The notes beneath the pieces were generated by a model that was not told the DNA's origin, made no database searches, and was given only the letters and a program-made list of their open reading frames with translations. From Brevundimonas alba (GTDB taxonomy: Bacteria > Pseudomonadota > Alphaproteobacteria > Caulobacterales > Caulobacteraceae), in NCBI RefSeq assembly GCF_011927945.1, contig NZ_JAATJM010000001.1, forward strand, positions 1,931,501 to 1,995,500: a DNA stretch of 64,000 nucleotides, given 5' to 3'. Position 1 is the stretch's first letter, and the number at the start of each line of letters is the position of its first letter. The translations under genes and the position numbers were made by a program. Below are positions 27,490 to 36,000 of the stretch, in pieces.

Positions 27490-27496
27490 GGCGTCC

Positions 27497-28321
27497 GTGC
27501 GCATCCAGATCGACTACGCCACGACCTACGCCTACGACCGGGCGGCCCGGTTCATCATCCAGACGCTGAGGCTGACCCCGCGCTCCAGCGAGGCGCAGCA
27601 GGTGCGCCACTGGCAGGTGGAGACGGACATCGATTCCAGGCTGCACCGGTCGGAGGACGCCTTCGGCAATGTGGTGCACACCCTCTACACCGAACAGCCG
27701 ACGCAGAGCCTGACCGTCCGGGTTTCGGGCGAGGTGATCACCAGCGACACGGCGGGGGTTGTGCCGCCGGATCAGGAGACGCTGTCGCCGCTGGTCTTCC
27801 TGCGGGACACCCATCTGACGAAGCGGGACCGGCTGATCTCGGTGTTCGCATCCGAGTTTTCGGCCCATCCGCCGCTGGACCGCCTGCACCGGCTGATGGC
27901 GGCGATCCACGGCTCGGTGGCGTTCGAGGTGGGGGTGACGACGCCGACGCACACGGCGGCGGAGGTGCTGGCCCTGGGCCGGGGGGTCTGTCAGGACCAC
28001 GCCCACGTCTTCATCGCCTGCGCCCGGCAGATGGGGGTGCCGGCGCGCTATGTGTCGGGGCATCTGCTGCGGCGGGATACGGCGGATCAGGAGGCGGCGC
28101 ACGCCTGGGCCGAGGCGTGGCTGGAGGATCTGGGCTGGGTCGGGTTCGATCCGGCCAACGGCGTCTGCCCGACCGACCGCTATGTGCGGATCGCGACGGG
28201 GCTGGACTATCTGGGCGCGGCGCCGGTGCGGGGCGCCAGCTACGGCGGCGGGGGCGAGCGGCTGGCGGTCCGGCTGTCCGTGCGTGATGCCGACATGCAA
28301 CAGAGCCAGCAACAGGCGTAG
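27497..28321 (+). CDS. Transglutaminase-like cysteine protease family protein
   Basis: 274 residues. An N-terminal beta-rich domain (about 1-140; IDYATTYAYDRAARFIIQTL) is followed by the papain-like transglutaminase core. The Cys is in GRGVCQDHAHVFI (about 162), the His in AAHAWAEAWL and the Asp in GFDPANG. The start is GTG 27497. Proteins of this type in ATP-grasp/alpha-E operons are predicted peptide-bond hydrolases or ligases that act on the operon's product. No signal peptide, so cytosolic. Confidence 0.93.
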   Translation: MRIQIDYATTYAYDRAARFIIQTLRLTPRSSEAQQVRHWQVETDIDSRLHRSEDAFGNVVHTLYTEQPTQSLTVRVSGEVITSDTAGVVPPDQETLSPLVFLRDTHLTKRDRLISVFASEFSAHPPLDRLHRLMAAIHGSVAFEVGVTTPTHTAAEVLALGRGVCQDHAHVFIACARQMGVPARYVSGHLLRRDTADQEAAHAWAEAWLEDLGWVGFDPANGVCPTDRYVRIATGLDYLGAAPVRGASYGGGGERLAVRLSVRDADMQQSQQQA

Positions 28322-28394
28322 TCGCGGGATCGACGGGGCAGGGAATCTGTTACCGTTCCCTGATGACGGACGTTGGTCGGATGCGGCGCACCTC

Positions 28395-29159
28395 ATGACC
28401 TACTGTGTGGGGATGCTGGTCGAGGACGGGTTGGCGATGATCGCCGACACCCGGACCAATGCCGGCGTCGACAATATCTCGTCCTATCGCAAGCTGCATG
28501 TCATCGATCAGCCGGGCGACCGGGTGCTGGGCGTCTGTACGGCGGGCAATCTGTCGGTGACCCAGACGGCGATGGCCATGGTCCGCGAGGGCGTGCACCT
28601 GAAGGTCGGCGAACCGCCCGAGACGCTGGAGACGGCGCCGAGCCTGTACCGCTGCGCCCAGTTGCTGGGCCATGCGCTCCGCAGCGTCCGGCAGTCGATT
28701 GCGCCGGCGCTGGAGGCGGACAGCCTGAACACCTCGGCCTCGATGCTGCTGGGCGGTCAGATCGCCGGCGGGGAGATGGGGCTGTATCTGATCTACAGCC
28801 AGGGCAATTTCATCGAGTGCGGGCGGGACACGCCCTATCTCCAGATCGGCGAGCTGAAATACGGCAAGCCGATCCTCGAGAGCGGACTGGCCTATGACAC
28901 CCCGCTGGCGGAGGCGGTGAAGCTGGGGCTGATCTCGTTTTCGACGACGATGCGGTCGAACGTGTCGGTCGGCGCGCCGTTCGACATGCTGACCCTGCGC
29001 CGCGGCTTCCTGAGCGGGGACGTGCGGCGGATCGAGGAAGACGACGCCTATTTCAACGACCTGCACGACCAGTGGACGCGGGCCCAGTCGGCGGCGCGGC
29101 GGGCCATGCCCGAGCCCCCGTGGATGATGGGCGGACCGAGGCTGGCGGTCAGCCGCTAA
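28395..29159 (+). CDS. Anbu-type proteasome-like Ntn hydrolase
   Basis: 254 residues. It begins MTYCVGMLVEDGLAMIADTR, the hallmark start of Anbu (bacterial proteasome homologue): after Met removal Thr2 would be the N-terminal nucleophile. The conserved Asp (ADTRTNAG) and Lys of the Ntn fold follow. Known Anbu proteins form open lock-washer rings and have little measured peptidase activity. It is 73 bases after the transglutaminase gene, in the usual COG2308-COG2307-transglutaminase-Anbu order. ATG 28395 is fixed by the need to expose Thr2. Confidence 0.95.
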   Translation: MTYCVGMLVEDGLAMIADTRTNAGVDNISSYRKLHVIDQPGDRVLGVCTAGNLSVTQTAMAMVREGVHLKVGEPPETLETAPSLYRCAQLLGHALRSVRQSIAPALEADSLNTSASMLLGGQIAGGEMGLYLIYSQGNFIECGRDTPYLQIGELKYGKPILESGLAYDTPLAEAVKLGLISFSTTMRSNVSVGAPFDMLTLRRGFLSGDVRRIEEDDAYFNDLHDQWTRAQSAARRAMPEPPWMMGGPRLAVSR

Positions 29160-29201
29160 GACCGGCGGTTGCGGCGCGGCGTCATCGGGATACGGTGACG
29201 C

Positions 29202-30611
29202 ATGATCCGATCGAAGATGCACCGCCGCTCCGCCCTCGCCCTGATGGGCGGTTCCGTTCTCGCCGGGATGTCCGGTCTGCCCGCCGCCGCGCAGTCAGAG
29301 GCGGCCCAGCCGGAGGACTGGGCTGCGCTCGGCGCCGATGTGAAGGCCGAGTTCAGATGGGCCTGGGACCACTACGTCGACAGGGCGTGGGGCAAGGATG
29401 AGATCAATCCGGTGTCGGGGACGGCGCAGTCCTTCTTCATCGAGGGGCATGATCTGGGCCTGTCGCTGGTCGAGGCGCTGGACACGCTGTGGATCATGGA
29501 GCTGGACGCAGAGTTCCAGCAGGGAGTCGACTGGGTGAAGTCGAACCTGCACTTCGACATCGACGGCTATTCGCAAGTTTTCGAGACCAACATCCGGCTG
29601 GTGGGCGGCCTGCTGTCGGCGCATCTGGCGTGCGGCGATCCGGTGTTGCTGGCCAAGGCTAAGGATCTGGCCGACCGGCTGCTGAAGGCGTTCGAGGCGT
29701 CGCCGCACGGGCTGCCGTACCGGTATGTGAACCTGAAGACCGGAGCGGTGCGCGACCCGGAGACCAACCTCGCCGAGATCGGCACCTATGCGACCGAGTT
29801 CGGAGTGCTGGGCCAGCTGACGGGCGACGAGCGCTACTATGCGGCAGCCAAGCGGGCGATGAAGCACGCGCTGGATATGCGGTCGGACATCGGCCTGATG
29901 GCGGCGAACATCCATGCCGAGACTGGGCAGTTCACCAGCCGCAACGCGTCAATCGATGTCTACGCCGACAGCTTCTACGAATACCTATGGGACAGCTGGG
30001 AGCTGTTCGGCGACGAGGACATGAAGCGCTGGGCGCAGGAGTGCCTGGCGGCGATGGTCGCGCATCAGGGCCGGCGCTACGCCGGGCGGCTGTGGTTCCC
30101 GATGGTGGATTACGAAACCGGGGCGGTGACGGGGACCTCGCAGACGGTGCTGGGCGGGTATCTGGCGGGGCTGCTGGGGCAGGCGGGCTTCAAGGCGGAG
30201 GGGGATGACTTCCTCGCGACCTACACCGCCATGCAGGAGCGCTACACTATCGTTCCGGAGTCGATCGACGTCACGACGGCGACGCCGCGCGGGAAGCGCA
30301 CCGGCCTGCGGCCGGAGTTCGCCGACGCGTGCCTGAACCTGTGGCAGCATGACCGCGACGACCGCTACCGGGCGCTGACGGCGATCCACTGGCGCAACAT
30401 GAAGGCCACCTCGAAGGCGACCTATGGCTACACCTCGCTGGCCGACATCACGACGCGGCCGATGGCGCAGGGCGACAACTGCCCCGGCTACTGGTGGTCG
30501 GAGCAGATGAAATACTACTTCCTGATGTTCGCCGAGCCGAAGCGGGTGGACCTGAACCGGCTGGTCCTGAGCACGGAGGCGAATGTGCTCAGGGGGTTTG
30601 TGCGCACTTAA
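29202..30611 (+). CDS. GH47 family alpha-1,2-mannosidase (exported)
   Basis: 469 residues. A Tat-type signal (HRRSALALMGGSVLAGMSG, ending AAAQ) precedes a complete GH47 domain: EALDTLWIM, VFETNIRLVGGLLSAHL, DSFYEYLWDSW, catalytic Glu in LRPEFADAC, and the Ca-binding Thr in STEANVLRGF near the C-terminus. GH47 enzymes trim alpha-1,2-linked mannose with inversion and are mostly known from the eukaryotic secretory pathway; bacterial members exist in Caulobacter. It is convergent with a GH92 mannosidase only three bases away, which suggests joint use of mannose-rich glycans. Confidence 0.93.
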   Translation: MIRSKMHRRSALALMGGSVLAGMSGLPAAAQSEAAQPEDWAALGADVKAEFRWAWDHYVDRAWGKDEINPVSGTAQSFFIEGHDLGLSLVEALDTLWIMELDAEFQQGVDWVKSNLHFDIDGYSQVFETNIRLVGGLLSAHLACGDPVLLAKAKDLADRLLKAFEASPHGLPYRYVNLKTGAVRDPETNLAEIGTYATEFGVLGQLTGDERYYAAAKRAMKHALDMRSDIGLMAANIHAETGQFTSRNASIDVYADSFYEYLWDSWELFGDEDMKRWAQECLAAMVAHQGRRYAGRLWFPMVDYETGAVTGTSQTVLGGYLAGLLGQAGFKAEGDDFLATYTAMQERYTIVPESIDVTTATPRGKRTGLRPEFADACLNLWQHDRDDRYRALTAIHWRNMKATSKATYGYTSLADITTRPMAQGDNCPGYWWSEQMKYYFLMFAEPKRVDLNRLVLSTEANVLRGFVRT

Positions 30612-30614
30612 CGG

Positions 30615-32933
30615 TCAGTCGGCCGTGCTCATCGAATACGGCCGCGCCTCGGGCCCCGCGCCCCACGCCGTGTTCGGCTCCGCTCCCATCACGAACCGCA
30701 ACTCCCCGCCGGCCATGATCTCGTCGTGGCCGATCCAGGTGCGGGCGAGGGGGCGGCCGTTCAGGGTGACGGACTGGATGTAGGGGTGGTCGTCCGACAG
30801 GCCCTCGGTCGCGATGGTGAAGCGGCGGCCGTTGGCGAGGTTGAGGACGGTGCGGTCGGTGAAGGGGCGGCCGATGACGTATTGGCCCGAGCCGGGCGTC
30901 ACCGGATAGAAGCCCATGGCGCTGAACATCAGCCATGCCGACATCTGGCCGACGTCGTCGTTGCCGGCGAGGCCATCGGGGCGGGAGTGGTACTGGCTGT
31001 CCATGATCTGCTTCAGCCGCGCCTGCGTCCGCCATGGGGCGCCGGCGAAGACATAGGCGTAGGCCGAGTGGTGACTGGGCTCGTTGCCGTGGATGTACTG
31101 GCCGATCAGACCGGCGATGTCCTCGGCGTGCGAGTAGTCGAGGCCCGAGTTGTCGAAGTCGAACATGGCGTCGAGCTTGGCCACCGTGGCCGCGTCGCCA
31201 CCCATGGCTCCGACCAGCGCGGCCATGTCCTGGGGCACGAACCACGAATACTGCCAGGCGTTGCCCTCGGTGTAGTCCGATCCGTAGTTGATGGCGGTCG
31301 GGTCGAACGGCTCGCGGAAAGAGCCGTCGGCGAGGCGGGCGCGAACGAAGCCGGTCTGCGGGTCGAAGGTGTTGCGCCAGAAGCCGGCGCGGCGGTCGAA
31401 CCCGGCGGCGACATCCGCCTTCCCCAGCCGCTCGGCCATGCGGGCGATGGTCCAGTCGTCATAGGCGTATTCGACGGTCTTGGACGCGGCCTCGGGCTCG
31501 CGATCGATGGGCACATAGCCGAGGTCCATATAGTCGCCGAGGCCGCCGTAGGGGCGGTAGCTGGCGCTGGCGATCATGGCGTTCAGGGCGGCCTCGCCGT
31601 CGACGCCGGGCAGGCCCTTCAGATACGCATCGGCGATCACCGGGACGGCGTGATAGCCGATCATGGTCCAGGTCTCCTGACCCGCGAACGACCAGACGGG
31701 CAGGATGCCGTAGGGGCTGACCCGCTGGGCCGCGATCAGCGAGTTGACCATGTCGGCGTTGCGGAAGGGCGGCTGGACCAGGGTCAGCAGCGGGTGTTCG
31801 GCGCGGAAGGTGTCCCACAGGCTGAAGGTCGAGTGGACGGTGAAGTCGGCCTGATGCACGCCGTTGTCGGGCCCGCGCCAGCGGCCGTCGGCGTCGCTGT
31901 GCACCGAGGGGGCGATCAGGGTGTGGTAGAGGGCCGTGTAGATGCTGGTGCGCATCTCCGGCGCGGCCTCGATCTGGACGACGTTCAGGGCCTCCTCCCA
32001 CTGGGCGCGGGTGTTGGCGCGAAGGCCGTCGAAGTCGAAGGCCCCGCCTTCGGATTCGAGATTGGCGAGAGCGCCGGCCTCGTCGACCGAGGAGATGGCG
32101 ACCTGGACCAGCAGCGGCGCGTCGATTTCGCCGAAGTCGAAGGCGGCCTCGAGCTGGCGGCCCTCGACCTGCTGACGGTCGTCGGGGGTGCGCCCGGGCT
32201 GGCGGAAGCCGCGGTAGGGGACGTTCTCCTCGCGATCGCGCAGCTGATAGCCGGTGACCGGTTTCGAGAAGCGAATGGCGAAATAGAACTGGCGGCCGGG
32301 GGCCCAGCCGCGGGTCTCCCGGAAGCCGGTGACCGTGCCGTCGGCATGCACCCGGATGCGCGACCACAGGACCTTGCCCGGGTAGTCGTAGATCGAGGGG
32401 CGGAAGTCGATCAGCACGCGCGCCGGCCGGCCTTCCGGGAAGGCGTAGCGATGCAGGCCGACGCGGACGCCGGTGGTCAGTTCGGCCCGCACGCCGGAGT
32501 CGGTCAGGTTGACGGCGTAGTAGCCGGGCTCGGCGACCTCGGAGGCCTTGTCGTAGCGCGAGCGGTAGCCTGAGCCGGGCTGGTCCGCGGCGCCGGCGTC
32601 CCATTGCAGCTCCCCCGACTGAGGCACGACCAGAAGGTCCCCGAGGTCGGAATGGCCGGTGCCGGAGAAATGGGTGTGGGAGAAGCCGAGGATGGTCGGA
32701 TCGTCGTAGCGGTAGCCCGAGGCCCAGTCGTAGCCTTCGCGCAGCAGCTTGTAGTCGGTGTCGGGGCTGAGCTGGACCATGCCGAACGGGGCGACCGCGC
32801 CGGGGAAGGTGTGGCCTTTGCCGGCGGTGCCGATGAAGGGATCGACCGCGTCATAGGGGGAGGGGACATCCTGCGCCCCCGCCGCGCCCGCCAGCCCGAC
32901 CGCCAGAACCGCCGCCATGATCGCCATCCGCAT
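30615..32933 (-). CDS. GH92 family alpha-mannosidase (exported)
   Basis: 772 residues. Signal peptide MAIMAAVLAVGLAGAAGAQ. GH92 features are seen throughout: DPFIGTAGKGHTFPGAVAPF at the start of the mature protein, FSHTHFSGTGHSDLGD, the TFSLWDTFRAEHPLL block, and GNDDVGQMSAWLMFSAMGFY near the C-terminus. GH92 enzymes are Ca-dependent exo-alpha-mannosidases (mostly 1,2 and 1,3 links). Start at ATG 32933 with an alternative two codons later. Together with the convergent GH47 gene it forms a two-enzyme mannan or N-glycan locus, without an obvious transporter next to it. Confidence 0.95.
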   Translation of the reverse strand: MRMAIMAAVLAVGLAGAAGAQDVPSPYDAVDPFIGTAGKGHTFPGAVAPFGMVQLSPDTDYKLLREGYDWASGYRYDDPTILGFSHTHFSGTGHSDLGDLLVVPQSGELQWDAGAADQPGSGYRSRYDKASEVAEPGYYAVNLTDSGVRAELTTGVRVGLHRYAFPEGRPARVLIDFRPSIYDYPGKVLWSRIRVHADGTVTGFRETRGWAPGRQFYFAIRFSKPVTGYQLRDREENVPYRGFRQPGRTPDDRQQVEGRQLEAAFDFGEIDAPLLVQVAISSVDEAGALANLESEGGAFDFDGLRANTRAQWEEALNVVQIEAAPEMRTSIYTALYHTLIAPSVHSDADGRWRGPDNGVHQADFTVHSTFSLWDTFRAEHPLLTLVQPPFRNADMVNSLIAAQRVSPYGILPVWSFAGQETWTMIGYHAVPVIADAYLKGLPGVDGEAALNAMIASASYRPYGGLGDYMDLGYVPIDREPEAASKTVEYAYDDWTIARMAERLGKADVAAGFDRRAGFWRNTFDPQTGFVRARLADGSFREPFDPTAINYGSDYTEGNAWQYSWFVPQDMAALVGAMGGDAATVAKLDAMFDFDNSGLDYSHAEDIAGLIGQYIHGNEPSHHSAYAYVFAGAPWRTQARLKQIMDSQYHSRPDGLAGNDDVGQMSAWLMFSAMGFYPVTPGSGQYVIGRPFTDRTVLNLANGRRFTIATEGLSDDHPYIQSVTLNGRPLARTWIGHDEIMAGGELRFVMGAEPNTAWGAGPEARPYSMSTAD

Positions 32934-33000
32934 CAGCCCGTCCCTCCGTCGACGAGGGTGAGCCTAGCAGTCCGGCGGACCGACGCCAGTCGAAGCGGCG

Positions 33001-36000
33001 TCAGAACCAGCCGTTCTCGCGATAGGCCGGCAGGCCGGCCAGCTGACCGTCCGGATCCAGCGCGATCATCCAGTCGCCGATGAAGGCCAGATGGCTGTCC
33101 AGCCGCGCCTCGAGGGCGAGGAGAAGAGGCGCGTCATCTTCGGCGCCCGGCAGAACCAGCGGCTCGTCGGCGATTTTGAACGCCTCCGCGTCGGGCAGGA
33201 CGAGGGGCTGGTCGTCGACGAGGGCCGGAAGGACCAAGCCGCCGTCGTGCACGAGGGTTGGCAGGACCTGGGCGCTGAACGCCTTGCCGACCGGCTCAAA
33301 CGGCGCCGGTCCGGCATAGGTCAGGGTCATGGTCGTGTTGTTGGCGAAGCGCAGGACCTCGACCGAGGTGACGAAGGTCGAGCCGTCGCGGCCGGCGACG
33401 CTGTCGACGATCCGCCAGCCGGCGCCTTCGGCGGTGATGGTGTAGTTGGCGGCGACGCCGCGCAGCTGGACCTCGTCAGTCCCGAGACCGCCGTTGATGG
33501 TGTCATTGCCGCCCTTGCCGCTGAAGATGTCATTCAGGGCGCCGCCGGTCAGGACGTTGTTCATCGTATTGCCGTTGCCGACGAACTTGCCCGGGCCGGT
33601 ATAGATCAGGTTCTCGACGTTGTTTCCGAGGGTGTAGGTGCCGACGCGGGCCTGAATGGTGTCGACGCCCTCGCCCGCGGACTCCACCACGGTATCGAAG
33701 GCGTCGAGAATGTAGAGATCGTCGCCCATGCCACCCTGGAGCTGGTTGGCCGCTCCGCCGGAGCCGCCCATCAGGATGTCGTTGCCGCCCAGACCGAGGA
33801 GGACGTCGGTGCCGTTGCCGCCCTGGATGACGTTGTCCCCGGCAGTGCCGAAGATGGTGTCGTTGAAGTTCGAACCGATGGCGTTTTCGATCGAGGTGAA
33901 GGTGTCGATGGCGCCGTCGCCGTCGGCGGTCGCCTTCTGCAGGTCCAGGCGGATGGTCGCCCCGGCAGCCGCGAGTGTGTAGTCGACGGTGTCGAGGCCG
34001 CCGCCGCCGTTCATCGTATCGGCCCCGCCGCGGCCCCGCAGGACATCGTCGCCCGCGCCGCCGGACATGACATTGGCCGCCGCATTGCCCGTGCCGGCGA
34101 AGTTGCCGACGCCGCCGAAGATCAGGTTCTCGACGTTGTTGGCCAGCACATAGGTGTTGATCCGGGCGTCGACCGTGTCCGTGCCGTCGCCGACGAACTC
34201 GGTGACCGTATCGGCCGCCTCCAGCACATAGGTGTCGTCGCCGGCGCCGCCCTGAAGGGCGTTCAGCGCACCCGCGCCCCCCCACAGGACGTCGTTCCCG
34301 CCGAGACCGAGGAGGGTGTCGGTGCCGAGCCCGCCGCGCAGGACGTTGACGCCGCCATCACCGATCAGGGTGTCGTTGAAGGCGGAGCCGGTCAGGTTCT
34401 CGATGCTCGTAAAGGTGTCGGTCCCGCCGTCGCCGTCGTTGGTCGACTTGTTGGCGTTGAGCTGGGCGTTTACGCCCGCGGCCGCAGTGGAATAGTCGGC
34501 CGTGTCGATCCCGCCGTCACCGTTCAGCACATCCACGCCTGCGCCGCCCGCGAGGACATCATTGCCGCCGGCGCCGTTCAGGGTGTCGTTTCCGAGATTG
34601 GTGCGGATCACATTGGCTTCGGCATTGCCGGTGATCGTGTCGTTGCCGCCGCCGGTGATGACGTTCTCGAAGGTGGTGTAGATCTCTCCATAGTTGGTCG
34701 CGCCGCTGACCATGTCGATCACGTAGTCCCCGTCCCAGGTCCGGGTGTCCAGCGTGTCGATGCCCGAGCCGCCGTCCAGCACCTCGTTGACCGAGTCCGT
34801 CAGGCCAGCGATGATCAGGTCGTCGCCGCCTTCGCCGTAGTAGTGGCCCTCGCCGCCGGAATAGAGGATGTCGTCACCGCCCTCGCCGTGGACATCCTCC
34901 TCGGTTCCGTCGCCGCCGTGGATGGTGTCGGCGCCCTCGCCCCCATAGATGGAATCGATCCCGTCTCCGCCGTCGATCAGGTCGTCGCCCCCGCCGCCAT
35001 CGATGACGTCGTCTCCGATCCCGCCGTTCAGGATGTTCGCGCCGGACGTGCCCAGCAGGTAGTCGCCGTTGCTGTCCTGACCCTGGATGGTCACGGTCAC
35101 CGTCGCCGTTCCGCCTCCGGCAAGGGTGTAGGTGAAGGTGTCGGCATAGGTCTGGTTGGACGCCCCGGACGCCGGGCCGGGCAGGAAGAGGAAGACGCCG
35201 TTGGGGTTGTAGTTGAACGTCCCGTTGGCGTTCAGCTTCAGCAGGGCGCCGGAGGGCAGGGCGATCTGGATTCCGACCGCGGCGCCCGATCCGTTCACGG
35301 CGGAGACGCTGAGCGCCGGGCCGTCAGGATCGGTGTCGAGCCCCGAGCCATTGTTGAGGAAGACACTGCCGCTGAGGATTGCGCTCTCGTTTACCGAGAC
35401 CGCGTCATTGACCGCGATCGGCGCGTCGGGGACGTTGGCGATGACGGCTGTCGCGGGGCTGGTGCCGGATTCGGACCCGCCGTTCAGATCGACGTAGCTG
35501 ATCACCACCCGCATGATCCCGCCCACGTCGGCGTCTCCGAGGGTGTAGGTCGCCTGGTCGAGACCGACATTGACGAAGCCGGAGCCGGTGTCCCGCTGCC
35601 ACTGATAATGGAGGACGCCGAGGCCATCTACATCGGCCATGGTCGAGACGGCCGTCAGAACCTGGTCTTCGGTCGCCGTGCCGGTGATCGAGGCTCCACC
35701 GGTGTGGGGGTCGTTGACGTTGGCGATAGTCGACGTCGCGGCGCTGGTGACGGCCTCGGACGTGCCCTGCTGGTCGACATAGCTGACGACCACACGGACC
35801 ACGCCCCCGACGTCGGCATCCCCGAGGGTGTAGGTCGGCTGGTCCGCGCCGGCGTTGACGAAGCCGGACCCGACGTTTCGCTGCCACTGGTAGTGGAGCG
35901 TGCCCAGGCCGTCCGGATCGAACAGAGAACCGGTGTCGGCGGTCAGCACCTGGTTCTCCGTGCGCGTGCCGGTGATCGAGGGCGCGCCGGAGGGCGAGTC

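Noticed and set aside
30726-32573. 615-codon open frame on the plus strand opposite the GH92 gene
   Set aside because: It is a shadow of the GH92 coding sequence, with no recognisable domain of its own.
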